A stretch of 64,000 nt of DNA from Isoperla grammatica (GCA_945910005.1 OX246737.1:76326165-76390164); one strand, 5' to 3'. Shown: positions 47,228 through 58,880, numbered from the stretch's first letter. Notes: generated by a model not told the origin, from the letters alone. Numbers and translations: made by a program.

Positions 47228-47517
47228 TTACCGCCAAGATTTTGGCTGTGGGACTGACCACTTCCTTTACTTTGTAACAATGATAATCACTGATATTTAC
47301 AAAATTGTGTGAAATTAACCCATTGAACAGACAATCTGTACTCCTTCTAATACGCTTAAAAACTTGTTTAAAAATGCATGTCTTTCCAAAATCTCCTGCG
47401 ACGCTTTTTGTGGGGGGCATCCCCCCCCCCCCCCACCACCCATTGGCGCTGCCGTGAAGTACTTTCATTGGGAATTTATTGTGCCCCCCCATTGATCAAC
47501 CTCTGCGCACACCTATG

Positions 47518-47785
47518 TCTGTCCATAAACCTAAAGTTGTTCATGGTAAGGACCATACGGGCTAGCTCAACTAACAATGGAGTGTCCAGTTTGGTGTGTT
47601 GGGGCTTAGTGTTTAGGAAGTGTTCCATGGCTGCAAGAACCTGGATTGTGGGGATGTTCTTTTTTCTTTGTCTGTCGATAGCGGTCGAACGGAAAGTCCG
47701 ATCAAGTTGAAATTTGAACCATCCACAAGCCTCGATGTGGATTGAAAGTGTATAGTTTTGTGACAAAATCATTCGAAAAGTTACA
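47518..47785 (-). pseudogene. Penelope-like element: RT upstream half
   Basis: The minus-strand reading HIEACGWFKFQLDRTF, KKNIPTIQVLAAMEHFLN, then TPLLVELARMVLTMNNFRF followed by MDRH is the finger/palm entry of a Penelope-like RT. It is immediately continuous with YIQIKG at 44381 once the hAT (44382-47517) and one target duplication are removed. The copy is 5' truncated near 47785. Confidence 0.85.
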
Positions 47786-47789
47786 AAGT

Positions 47790-48220
47790 TACACCATACT
47801 TATTGAAAAATATTTGTATGAAACAAAATGGCGGCAAAATGTGAGATAGGCATATTTGTATAAAGATTTTTCCATTCCCGAATATGTTCATGTTATGGCG
47901 ATCTAATAAGTATTGACAAAGTCACACAAAAGTTACTCGAAAATATTTTTCTGAAACACAGTACCCCGGTAATGTCCAAATGTGAGGTGGCCATGTATTA
48001 TAGTAAATTTTTGTCCGGTCACAAATATACTAATATAGACGCAATCTGATATGTATTAGAGGCAGAAGTTACATTTCTATGTTAGTAACGGTGGCGGACC
48101 GTGTGGAAAACACTATACGAAATGAACAAAAATTCTTAGCAACGCACATTACACAACATTCTCTAATGTTGGGAAGTATAATAACTATAGAAATTAGAAA
48201 CATGCTTGCAATGCACATGC
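47790..48220. repeat. Degenerate tandem repeats of about 130 bp
   Basis: Related blocks recur: ACAAAGTTACACC / ACAAAGTCACACAAAAG / GCAGAAGTTACATTTC, each followed by a change in TTGTATGAAACA-like sequence and AAATGTGAG.T.GGC.T. They resemble foldback-arm subrepeats but no inverted partner was seen. Confidence 0.5.
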
Positions 48221-48228
48221 TTGAATTA

Positions 48229-48487
48229 AATAAAATAAATACATAAATTCACATTAAGAGTCTACCCACTCAGTAACGAAACTGATTTGCAGTGGGGGAC
48301 TTTAATTTAAAGCGACTAAACCAACCGTGTAGGATCCGAACACCATCGACGAGTGAGCGATAACCAATCAAAGATCGATATTTCAAATACGAAACATATG
48401 AATCAGTGATTGGACAGTGCGAACACCTGCGGACAAATGTCAGAATCAACAAGGCCGATTCAGAACAACTTTGAATTTATTGAGTGA
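48229..48487 (-). mobile_element. SINE, 5'-truncated copy
   Basis: In the minus orientation it matches 33597-33850 almost base for base (for example CACTCAATAAATTCAAAGTT, CCAATCACTGATTCATATG, CTTTGATTGGTTATCGC). It starts at CACTCAATAAATTC, so the tRNA-like head with its promoter boxes is missing. The tail is AT-rich (TTTATGTATTTTATTT). Confidence 0.9.
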
Positions 48488-48666
48488 CCATTGAAAACTT
48501 TTCACCAGAAAGTTCGTAGATTTGGATGCGCTCGCTTATCAACGCGTCACACAGAGCGTTTTTCTAGTATCAATTAATTAAATATTGATATTGTCAAATT
48601 ATAGGCCTATAGCCTTGAAGGTATTGATATTTTTCAGGCAAATTTGCAAATTTTTAATTTTTAATA

Positions 48667-49463
48667 TAGGGCTGAGTCGTGTAAACGTTTAAACGTGTAA
48701 ACGCCCGCGCGAAAATATACGTGTACAAATATTCATACACGTTTAACCGTCATCCTATACTCTCCGGACCAATCCCCCTCCCCCAAAACCCAAACTCGCA
48801 GATTTTTCCGATGGGGCGAGTTCAGGGACCGGGCGACGAGGAAGGAGTCATTGCTTAGTGTGTGGGGTCCAAATAACTGTAGACAGTTGGACAATTTCAT
48901 GGTGAGTAATAAGATGCCCCCCCCCCCTCCCCCCCCCCCCCACGCACAACACCGCGTACACGTAACACGACCAACCCAAACGCGCACATTTTTCCCTGTC
49001 CCCCTCCCTTGTTTTTGACCCGAAAGAACAAAGCACTCATTGATTAATGCACACGAGATGGAATCCCCCCCTCAACCCCCTCCCCCCACCTCCTCACACC
49101 ACGACCCGCTCAACACAAACCGCGGCCCACCAGCCATGTGTCCATGAGAGACGGTAACAGGCCACCGATGATTGTCACATGAATGGATGACATACTATTC
49201 AAGGTCGGACTATTGGGGTGAGGGGGAGGGGGCGGCGAGTTCGAGCCAGACCAGACGACGAGACATAGTTTGTTGTGTGGAATCAAAATAGTGGTCCTGA
49301 ACAGTTGGGACATAAAAGATCTGTGCTATTTCGTTGACTTTTTTTTGTGAAAATAAGAACTTGATTCTTTTATCGTTTTGTGAACTGGACAGGTGTTAAG
49401 TTTAAACGCGAAAATTTAGGGATACTAAACGTTTACAAAATTAAACGCATTCTCCCAGCCCTA
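48667..49463. mobile_element. hAT-type element (TAGGGCTGAG ends)
   Basis: The ends TAGGGCTGAG and TCCCAGCCCTA are flanked by TTTTAATA (48659-48666) and GTTTAATA (49464-49471), a 7/8 duplication. Sub-terminal AAACGTTTAAACG motifs recur at both ends. The middle has C-rich tracts and a repeat of CCAACCCAAACGCGCA / CCAAAACCCAAACTCGCA with ATTTTTCC. No transposase. Confidence 0.82.
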
Positions 49464-49582
49464 GTTTAATAACAGGCTACGTCCTAAACCAACACCTTAT
49501 ACGGTAGGTGGACAGAATTTGAATTTGTACACATTTATAATACAGTAGTTTTACCTGAATTGAATATTGAACAAATTTGGTA

Positions 49583-50193
49583 TACTGCTCTCGCTGTAAC
49601 GTACAAGGTGTCGTCACGGATTATGTAATAATTTCCCCTCCCTCTTTCCACCTCCACTCGGTACCGGCTGAGCGCGTGCAAGAAAGGTATGCGGGGAGGG
49701 TTGCGGTCAACAAGCCAGGTGTCATTGTTTAAAATAATAATCTTTTGAAGTAGTTAAATGTTACAATTTCTCAGTTACTTATATAGATAAATCACGAAAA
49801 ATTGAAATAAAATTAACTTTGAGTTTTAAAAATAGCTTGAATATTAACAATGTTGGCATAGTCTGAATATTATAATGATGACGAGACCACTGAGATAAAA
49901 TTTGCAGTTTTCAAGCTAGTATTTTTAAAATTCAAAGTTAATTTTATATCAATTTTTTGTGATTATTCCTTTTACTGTATCTGAGAAGTAATTGAGAAAT
50001 TGTAACATTAAACTACTTCAAAAATCAAAAGATTGCTATTTTAAACAATGACACCTGGCTTGTTGACTGCAACCCTCTCCGCATACCTTTCTCGCACGCG
50101 CTCAGCCAGTACCGAGTAGAGGTGGAAAGGGGGAGGGGAAATTATTACATAATCCGTGACGACAACACCTTGTACGTTACAGCGAGAGCAGTA
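49583..50193. mobile_element. TA-target inverted-repeat MITE, 611 bp
   Basis: TACTGCTCTCGCTGTAACG and CGTTACAGCGAGAGCAGTA are perfect ends flanked by TA (49581-49582, 50194-50195). The arms pair almost to the centre (about 49880), passing through TGTACGTT, the GTCGT region, and ACAAGCCAGGTGTCATTG. Confidence 0.88.
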
Positions 50194-50199
50194 TAACAT

Positions 50200-52690
50200 T
50201 GAATGCTGAAAAAACTGCATTTTTAATACATCACAACACTTAAGCAATTTTTTTGTTTTAAATCTATTGATGTCCCTATCTTAGGCTGGGAGAAAACGCT
50301 TAACTTTTGAACGTTTATTTTTATGATTTTCTCGCGTAAAAACATTCTTACAAAACACCCCTCCTGTTCACAAAATACAGTAATTACAAATAATGAACTG
50401 TAGGCCTAGTGTTCAAGACAAAAAATCTCACAAAATAACAGGACTGATTTATTATATGTGTTCATTGTTGATGAACAGCCATAGGCCCTACTTGGGGAAG
50501 GAACTTTTTAAAGGAGATCAGAACTTTAGATAACGTATGTATGTAGCTAATGTTATATTCAAATAGGTTATCTGAAAAGAATCGTCTAGCGATTCTGTGA
50601 TGTAGAACTGCTCCTTCTCGAGCTATGTGCCTTTATTTGGGACCATGTGTACCTGGGGTGATGTAACAGAGCTCAGCCGGCGGGCGGCTGGCTGGCTGTC
50701 AGGCTGCATTCCACCCTTCGCCATGTCTTATTATTAGTTGACTTTCAAGTACTATTTAAATGTAACGTGCTCGTCAACTGTACAACAGTGATGAATTGAA
50801 CTAGCATTATTCCTTCTTTAGTTTGAACCTGAATATTTCGATAATGAAACAATAATTTAGACGGGGAAGTTGATTACAATGATACCGATGTAGGAAGTGG
50901 AAAACACTAAATAATTCTCTCGTCAAGGAATTATTAATTGGCGTTGACACGTAAACGCCAAACGGCATACTTGAAACTAGTAATGGAAATGAGCAGAATT
51001 AATTGAGTATACCAAATAATTGTTGAAAGTATGTGGTGGGGTGCCAAGAAATTATCTGTTGTTACAAAATAATGTGGATATTTTTATTTTTAACCAACAT
51101 TGATAACATGACAAAGAGCCAATATTTTTGTTACAGACTCAAATACTATCTTCGCTTGGTTACAGCTTTTAAGCTAACTAGGTATTGAAGTGTGTAATTA
51201 TGTATTAGCTTAAATAAATTTAAATATAAATACAAAATATTTATATAGTGAGATTTATTTTAATACTAATTAAAATACAATAATTTTCCATAAGAATTCA
51301 TACTTCAGCTTGGCTTGATATGTTGCTCTATTTGAGCATTTGGATAACTTACGAGGAATGTCCAAAACTGTGAATGGTGGCCTCACTTGAATAATCTGCT
51401 GTATGACTGAGGAAAATATGGGGGAAAACATTCCGTCCATATTGCCGGTGGCTGGAATTGCACTCGCGACTTCGGAAATTAGATTACACGGGTTGAAATG
51501 AATTATATTAAAGTTCCCTTTAATTTGTATTGTTTTATTTTAAATTAAACATGCAGTCATTGATTTTGTAGGTTGCATTATTAATCGTAATTGGAATAAC
51601 TATGAGTATTAACACGATGGTGTTTAATTAAGTACAACAATAAAAGAGGAAGTAAATTGCATAATTCAATACCAAATTTTTAGTGTGTCAGCAAGTTACG
51701 ACACGAGGAAATACTGTACATGCAGTCAGGTCATAGTCATAGAGTGTGGCGGCGGGTGGACCAAACCAAAATATTAATATTCGAATATGAAACATAATGC
51801 CGGCAAAGCAGATTACTTTATTGTCAATGAAGCCAGAAGACTAATAAGTGGCGCTAAACGGAAAAATAAACGACTGTCGTACAAGGAACGTTGTAGAAGG
51901 AAAGTTCCCCGAAAATATCAACTTTCTCAAATAAAAGTTCCTTTGTCATGAAAAGAATCGCATTACTTGAAAAGTTCCCCAAAAAAGGAACATGTTCCCT
52001 GAAAGGAGATCGGAACTTTTGGTTTACACTGTTCAGATTCATATACAAAAATGTGTTGAAGAGAAGATTTCATATATGTAATTGCGACGGCGTAACCCAA
52101 TTTCTAGGAACCCGTGAAACGTCACAACGCTCTAAGGCAGGTAGCGGCCTGCGCTCGCTAGCCTGCCCGCGTGGGTTGTAAGGGGGAGTTGTGACTAAGA
52201 CAAGGACTCATTCACAGTTTCACACAGTTTAGTACAGTTACACCGTCGTTTTTAGTATCCATCTCTTTCATAAACGTCTGTGTTGTGTATGGACGTGTTA
52301 ACAATTCTGGTAGCTGCCTGTCAGTGTAAACATTTCCAAAAAGAGGTAGGCCTATTTGCAGAAAAAATAAATTTACAAGATATTATCTCCATATCAAGTT
52401 CATCTTTATTTGAAATTTATGACAAAGGTCCTGACAAATCTACACTTGAATTTGAAATCGACTGCTATAATTCTAGCTTCGATGATGATACCAATAGTTT
52501 GGGTTTTGGGTATAAAATGTAAACAAGCTTCCAAGCTATTTGTTCCCTGAAAATGGTGTACCTACACCATTTCTGTACACTAAACTGACTTTCTTTACCA
52601 AATACGAGACGGTTTCCGATATTTTCTAGAGAATCAGATTTATGTGTGTCGTTCCAATTGGAGTTACAAAGTGACAGTAAAGAAGCTACT
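50200..52690. other. NF-YB intron 1 segment with nothing recognised
   Basis: No family motif was found in any open frame (for example 51948-52181, 52280-52522), and no paired ends were seen. A short inverted GAAAAGTTCCCC / GGGAACTTTTC-like repetition lies at 51895-52025. Confidence 0.4.
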
Positions 52691-52698
52691 TCTGAGAG

Positions 52699-53778
52699 CA
52701 GGGGATCGAACCGAAAACCGGGAAAACCGTTATTTTTCCCGAACCGAAAACCATTATGAAAAAGTGGTCGAACCGTAAACCGATACGAAAACCGATATTT
52801 TGGGTTTCGGTTATCGGTTTTTTCGGTTCTTTTCGGTACAAGCCTCCGGGTATCAAAATCTCAAAATTGCAATAAAAATAAAAATATATACCGGTATATA
52901 TTTTTTTTTATATCTGCTCCCTGTGTCCAACAATGAAAAATGCAAAGGGAAAAATTATTATTGGAAGTTCTGCGATTTGTTCCACTGGGATTTGGGAGGT
53001 CTTCCTTTGAAAGGTTGGTGATGACAATACTCGATGGATGGCTGAGTTCCTTTTACATTTGCAATAATAGGAACGGAAAGTATAAACAATGGTAACACCT
53101 GTCACAAGTAGAACTCACAAGTACCAACCTTTGGCACCATGATAGTTGGTTGACATTTTGTTAACAATTGAAAGATGTGTTCGGCGAAGATCACAAAACG
53201 CACCGAAAGAAGATTTTGGTTTCCACTTTCCAGGAAGTTAAAAATCAAGAACCTTGGGGACTAATATCCCTACATAAATATTATGTTGAGTCTTGACCGT
53301 TGCCACTAATCTGATAATTACAGGGTTAAGACAAGACTCCGCTGTCGGGACACGTGCAAACCCCACCCTCGAACGTAACGCAAACTTTTGTGGGAAATGA
53401 CCATGTACTGTTACTTTTATGTCAGTCGCGTTTCAGCTTCCATTTCGTAGATATGGGTAGGAAAAAAGAATGTGTTCCGTAACTTTTTAAATTTAACGCA
53501 ACCACAAATGAGTCGTCGTGCCAGATACAGGACTGCAACGTGGTCATGAAGGTAAGAGATTCGATAACACAGTAGGGCCTATTAAAAAAAAAAAAAAAAT
53601 AGTGATCTTTTTTTATGCTATTTCCTCACTTTGAAAATGTCGAATAGGAACATTGCTGAACCGGTTCGAAGCGAACCGTTATTTTTTATTTGCTCGAACC
53701 CAACCGAAAACCGAACCGAAATTATTCTCCCGAACCAAAAACCGAACCGAAATTAAAATATTTTCGGTTCGATCCCTG
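52699..53778. mobile_element. hAT-type element (CAGGGGATCG ends)
   Basis: The ends CAGGGGATCGAACCG and CGGTTCGATCCCTG are flanked by TCTGAGAG (52691-52698) and TCCGAGAG (53779-53786), a 7/8 match. Many sub-terminal copies of CGAACCGAAAACCG and its complement occupy about 150 bp at each end, a common arrangement for hAT transposase binding. The interior (about 52860-53600) has no transposase. Confidence 0.88.
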
Positions 53779-54241
53779 TCCGAGAGTGACTACGAGAACG
53801 CTATCGGTGTCCGGGATACTTAGTTATCGTGTCTCATAGTGTGTTGGTCATTTTAATCCTCACTGTTTCGTGTGTGTCATGATTGTGGGTCACCCGTAAT
53901 TAAAATCATAAAGTCATGCAGAGGTGTAGGCCTATCCATGAGAGTGTCAACCGTGTGTCAAGAAGGACACAAGCTAAAGTGGGACTCACAACCGAAACAC
54001 AACAAGTGCTCGGTCGGTTATACGAAATGATTTCATCTGCGTTGTTATGTGGAATGTATTTTCAAGTATAGCGTATTTTCGAAAACACTGCAGCTCCAAT
54101 TATTTGCTTCTAGAAAATCATTCTATAATATGGTTAACAATTACATTTAACTATCAGTTTCGTAAGCTTGTGTTTCACTATATTATGACAAGCTAATTTT
54201 CAAGCTTTCCGGTGTTCAGAAAAAGCAGTAGCCATTCTTCT

Positions 54242-54275
54242 CTCGAGTGAGCAAGACCTCGGTCGAAACGTCTCG
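54242..54275 (+). ncRNA. Hammerhead-like fold, copy B
   Basis: CGA pairs with UCG (stem I, 3 bp); core GUGAGCAA; stem II GACC-UC-GGUC; GAA; stem III ACGU; C; then UCG. It is followed about 65 nt later by AGGTAAGCTGTTGGATCC (54342-54359), the terminal block seen with the other copies. No RT is attached here. Confidence 0.45.
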
Positions 54276-54874
54276 TTATATTTTGTATTATGTCTTTTAT
54301 GTGTACTTCAAACTCGCAAATCCGTCATCTTACTACACGAAGGTAAGCTGTTGGATCCTTTCCTCACTTTATATACTAATAGTCTTTACAGTTCACTGTA
54401 TAATAATAAAATGATTAGGTAAAAGGTAAAAGACGAACTGGAAAGAGCAAACTAACTGGTTTAGATTCAATTCAACAATAACAACACTTTGCAAGGTACA
54501 CTACAACGTGCATAAGTTTTAACACTTTGGGTGCTGGACGTTGTAGGCACGTCCTCCCCTAGTGGCGGGGGTTTTTTGCCACTTTTCTCGATATTGTACC
54601 GAAGGAAGTAGGAAGTATGGAAGGTGTGTATGTGGGAGCTATACCTAAAAAAAGCTTGAATCTTGATCTTCAAAACGATTTTTTTTTAAATTATTTTCAT
54701 ATGAATAAGTAGGCCTAATAATTTTGTAAAAAAGTGACAATTTTGGAGTTTAGAAAAATAAAAACTAATAATTTAGGCCTAGGCCTACCTATTTTTTAAT
54801 TTTTTTTATTGACTTATTTTGAAGCTAGAACATTTTCACTCTGTACTGATAATAATAATAACAATTTAAATAGG

Positions 54875-54875
<1 letters not shown>

Positions 54876-54910
<35 letters not shown>

Positions 54911-54940
54911 ATACTACTACTAATACTACTAATCGTAGCA
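54876..54940. repeat. (CTA)n microsatellite at LINE 5' junction
   Basis: About 20 CTA/ACT triplets with two AAT-type interruptions lie directly before the first LINE codons. A second ACT tract of six or seven units (about 57540-57560) lies at the LINE 3' end, preceded by a GAA run. Confidence 0.95.
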
Positions 54941-57504
54941 CTGTTGACCAACTGGCAAGACTGTCGCAGGATGTAAAGGACGCTTTCCAAAGAAGGGAAT
55001 CAACGCTGGCTGTTATGGTGGATTTCAAAACAGCATACGACACCATATGGAGACCCAAGTTGCTGACAAAACTAAGTAGGTTAAAAGTATCTGGAAATCT
55101 ACTTGGGTGGATCAAAAGTTTTTTGGACCAACGTTTCATAAGAGTCTCTTTCCAAGATTCTAAATCGGGTTATCAGCAACTCAAGCAAGGCCTACCACAA
55201 GGATCGGTTCTAGGCCCAATGCTTTTCAATGTCATGATAAATGATCTTGCTACGGAACTCAAAGACAATTCTGGGGCCTCATTCCAGTACATTTGCAAAC
55301 TTAACCCCGGTGTTAGCCAATAGCCAATCAGGAGTCAGCAATTGGGACGCCGATCGAAGGAAGGCATTGTTGAAAAAACGAGACAAAATAAAAACAATAA
55401 CAAACAAAAACAGTCCAATAACCTCAAAACGTCGACAAAATACTCAATAAAACTACATATTTACATATGTAGGACCTATATATAATGTACAATAAATACA
55501 CAAAATTGTTTATAAACTTCAATAAACACATAAAGTAACGTATCCATGAAATAGGATATTCTCAATAAAGAATTGAAATGTGACATTTGTGAAACTATAC
55601 ACACGGGCATTGACAAAATGGCGGCATTTCAAAGTATTGTTGAGATAACTCTTCTTAACCCTACTATCAGACAGGGTCATATTTGCCTCCGAATTATGCA
55701 GGGAAGCCTTGGTAGGAGTTAACCCCGGGGTCATTTTAACATGGGGTTAGCGAGAGTTAAGGAGAGTTAAAAAAATGTACAGGAATGAGGCCCCTGGTAT
55801 ACAGGTGCTACTATATGCAGACGACGTAGTAATGTGGAATTCGTCCAATGACATTGAGAGTCTCCAAAGACAAATGAACGAAGCTCTTGTCGTTTTGGCA
55901 CAATGGTTGACAACAATGCGATGACTGTAAATACAACAAAAACAACATACCAGCTCTTCTCACTATCTCACGAGAAGACTGTAACACAAACCCCATTGTA
56001 TCTTAAGTATAAAACCCAGGAGCTCAAACAAAGCTACAATTCCAAATATCTGGGCTTAGCTATGGACCAGAAACTTAGCTGGAAAGAACACGCAATGGAA
56101 ACGGCTAGGAAAGGAACTAAAAGAATGAACCTTTTGAAAAGACTAACTGGCTCAAAGTGGGGAGCGTCTCACAACACTTTGGTCACAACATATAAGACTT
56201 ATGTTAGACCAGCATTGGAGTATAGTGATGAGGTTTTTGTTACAGCCACAAAAAATGTTACTGACAAAATTGACAAAGTCTTACAGAACCAGGCCATGAG
56301 ACTTATATGTGGTGCTCCCAAATCTACACCTATAGGCCTAGCCGCAATGGAGCTCCAAACTGGTTTAGAACCACTGAAGGCACGCAGAGAAAAAAGTGCA
56401 ATGAAGCTCCCCGAGAGGTTGGTAAGGGGAAAGGATGACTACTGGAGGGACTATGGAAATGGGTTTGAGAGACTAAAGACACACAAGAACTTCTCACAGA
56501 CTGCAGTCATGTTAAAACAGAAATACCAAATTCCAGACTGCCCACGTACACGCCTTAGCCAAAGAAACGGGAACAACAATGTAAGACCCCCACTGGATGT
56601 TATGCTAGAACTTGACGAAAAAGTGCAGAAAGCAGCATGTTCAGCCCAAGAGTTAAGACAGATAACATACCGTAATCTACACTCCCGGTACCCAGTGCCA
56701 ACCTGGCTGCACGTGTATACGGATGGATCTGCCACACCACCTAAGGGGCTTGCGGGAGCAGGAGTGTATTGTCAGGTTTTTGAAAAACACACTGCGGCTG
56801 GCAAATTTGGAACAAACTTTGACGGGGAAATGGCAGCCATCCACCTTGCACTAACCGAAGTAGGCAATATTAAGCCATCACAGCCAGTGGTGATCTTGGT
56901 AGATTCAAGGGCAGCACTACAAGCCTTGATATCTCAAAGAGATACAGATTGTGAGATAACAATAGCATGTAGGGAAGAGTACTACAAGCTCTACGACAAA
57001 GGCTGGCAAGTATGTCTTCAATGGATCCCTAGTCATTGCTCAATAGTGGGAAATGAAAAAGCCGACTACCTGGTAAAGATGGGAGCTAAATTGAAACAAC
57101 CTGAAAAGGCAATCTCACTGCAGTCCATCAAGTCTACAATCAATAACCAAGTCAGCTTAGAGTTGAAGAAACAGTATGAAGTAATTGCGCGAGGGAAAAG
57201 ATGGAAACCGCTAATAAGGAAGGAGAAAATGAACGCAAGGAAAATTGATAAGGAAGAAAGAAGGGTATACGTGGCAAATTTCCGGATGGACACCGGCCAC
57301 AACTACCTGCAAGCCCATCTGCACAAAATAGGAGTGGTGGACACGAGAACATGCCCACTCTGCAAAGAACAAGACCAGGACGCGGAACATCTTGCGACAT
57401 GTGTCTCTTTGACAGCAGAAAGGGATCTAATGGAGGGGCAAAAGATAGCAAGGAGGAAATATGTGGCAAACCTTTATTGGGCAACTAGGCAGAGAATGGC
57501 ATAA
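54940..57504 (+). pseudogene. LINE with reverse transcriptase and RNase H (I-group-like)
   Basis: A 5'-truncated LINE ORF2. RT motifs: VMVDFKTAYDTIWRPK (motif A, about 55012), GLPQGSVLGPMLFNVMIND (motif B, about 55193) and VLLYADDVVMW (catalytic, about 55807), then the thumb in the open frame from 55903. RNase H follows at about residues 270-390 of that 533-aa frame: YTDGSATPPKG, GEMAAIHLALTE, VDSRAALQAL and WIPSHCSIVGNEKAD, so all four acidic catalytic residues are present. A zinc-knuckle-like CPLC..H..C is near residue 483. RNase H places it near the I/LOA/Nimb LINEs. Defects: a Harbinger-type MITE between motifs B and C, and a one-base frameshift near 55918. No endonuclease remains. Confidence 0.92.
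55274..55793. mobile_element. PIF/Harbinger-type MITE, 520 bp
   Basis: The ends GGGCCTCATTCC and GGAATGAGGCCC are flanked by CTG on both sides (55271-55273, 55794-55796). Removing the element and one CTG restores the LINE reading DNSGIQVLLYADD in frame, which fixes both borders. A 3-bp CWG-type target and GGGCC ends are typical of the group. It contains AACCCCGG/TTAACCCCGG repeats and no transposase. Confidence 0.9.
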
Positions 57505-57894
57505 GTTCCAACTCTGGGTGTTCGAAAGAAGAAGAAGAAGACTACTACTACTACTACTAGAAGCCATTTGCACTATTCACGCAAACATCTGGACATTTTT
57601 AGCGCCAACAGAAAATAAAAGCGGCTGCCTATGCCATCTAATGGTAAACAACAGTACAAATGTTCTCCCAAAATCCGAGCGGCGTAGAAAAACGGCGGCA
57701 GTCACTAGAACGTTTGATATATATGCCTGACGTAATACTACGCCGCCCGCCAACCTGGCACGACATCGCACGGCGTAATAGTACGCCGGCCGCACGCTAA
57801 GTGTTAATGAAGCGGCGTAAATCTAGCAATAAATCAGTCGTACTGGTACAATGAAAATTACGAAAAAAAATAATTTTGTTACTAGCAAAAGTCA
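57505..57894. other. LINE 3' flank
   Basis: After the LINE stop a GAA run and an ACT tract are followed by ordinary intron DNA with AGGCCT-free, CGCCG-containing sequence. Nothing further was recognised. Confidence 0.4.
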
Positions 57895-58880
57895 TAGGCC
57901 TAGGCCTAGTTTCAATTTCAAAGCATACATTTTGTATGGTGTGCATATTTTAGAAAACTGAAAAAAACCGAGCCCGCACAGCCTTAAACGTGTAGGCCTA
58001 GGCTATGAATATTTGTACATGTATATTTACACGTTGAAACGTCTCAGCCCTAATCTAGCTAGGGCCTGGGCCTAGGCTATCTAGGCTAATGATTTTCAAT
58101 ATCTATAGTAGGCAGCAGGCGTAGCACTTTGATGCCATCTTGAAATGGGCAAATAACACAGGCGGGTATAGGAGTTTCTAATGCGACTTTCTGCCATTGG
58201 CAGCGCTAGCAGAACTAAAAGGTCCAAATTAGTATGTAAATTTCCAGTTTCAAGATGGCTTCAAATCGCTACGCTTGCTACTGAGTGGAAGGTTGGGGGA
58301 CTGGCGATCTAGCCTAGGCCTACTATAGATGTTGAAAATCATTGATCTAGGCCTATTCTTCCGAACTGTCATGCAAACTGCTGCTAGTAGACTAGGTCTA
58401 GGCCTAGTACCACATAAATGATAGGCCTAGGCCTAGGCCTAGCCTACACATTCAGATCACACGGGGCTAATAGGCCTACCAGAACGCAGGGCCTAGGCCT
58501 ACCCCTAGACCCTAGGCCTAATTCAGCATTGGGTTTTGGTGTAGCTAGGCCTAGGGCCCAGACATAGGCCTAGGCTAGGCATATTATTAAGCTGACAGGC
58601 CTAGAGCTGGTTAACAGGCATGTGCAGCTTTTTTACAGCCCTATTGTAGGCCTAGGCTAGGCCTAGGCCTAGGCCTAGCCTAGCGCTTACAGAAATATAT
58701 TATATATCATAATAAGCACATTCTAATGCATACAATATCAAGAGCTGGATAATGGCTATTTATACTGTGATAATGGTCCATCTAGGCCTAGCCCTACGCC
58801 ATTGGGTTTGAATTCAAACCCAATGCCTAGGCCTAGCCTAGGGCCTAGGCCCTAGGCAGGCAGGCAGTCAACAAAAACAT
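57895..58880. repeat. TAGGCC/CCTAGG-rich tract
   Basis: Dozens of overlapping AGGCCT, CCTAGG and TAGGCC words occur, in places as short tandem hexamers (58425-58442, 58650-58680). They are not a regular array, and both orientations coexist because the unit is self-complementary. The tract reaches to the NF-YB exon 1 donor. Confidence 0.8.
58088..58343. mobile_element. Small inverted-repeat MITE
   Basis: AATGATTTTCAATATCTATA at the left is mirrored by TATAGATGTTGAAAATCATT at the right. The arms continue with GCGTAGCACTTTGATGCC against a GGCTTCAAATCGCTACGC partner. It is embedded in the AGGCCT-rich tract. No clear target duplication was found. Confidence 0.75.

Larger units (their letters stand above)
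44382..47517. mobile_element. hAT-type element, 3.1 kb with nested insertions
   Basis: The ends CATAGGCGTGCGCAG and CTGCGCACACCTATG are flanked by a perfect 8-bp duplication TCTGTCCA (44374-44381, 47518-47525). It splits a Penelope-like RT between FRFMDRH and YIQIKG; removing it and one duplication rejoins the RT reading. Three other elements (44473-45570, 45814-46700, 46733-47227) account for most of its length, so the original was under 700 bp. No transposase was recognised in what remains. Confidence 0.9.

Noticed and set aside
54825..55139. 104-aa minus-strand frame
   Set aside because: Antisense shadow of the LINE reverse transcriptase and the ACT tract.
57895..58880. Telomeric or regular hexamer satellite
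   Set aside because: TAGGCC words are irregular, in both orientations and mixed with unique DNA; not a telomere repeat.
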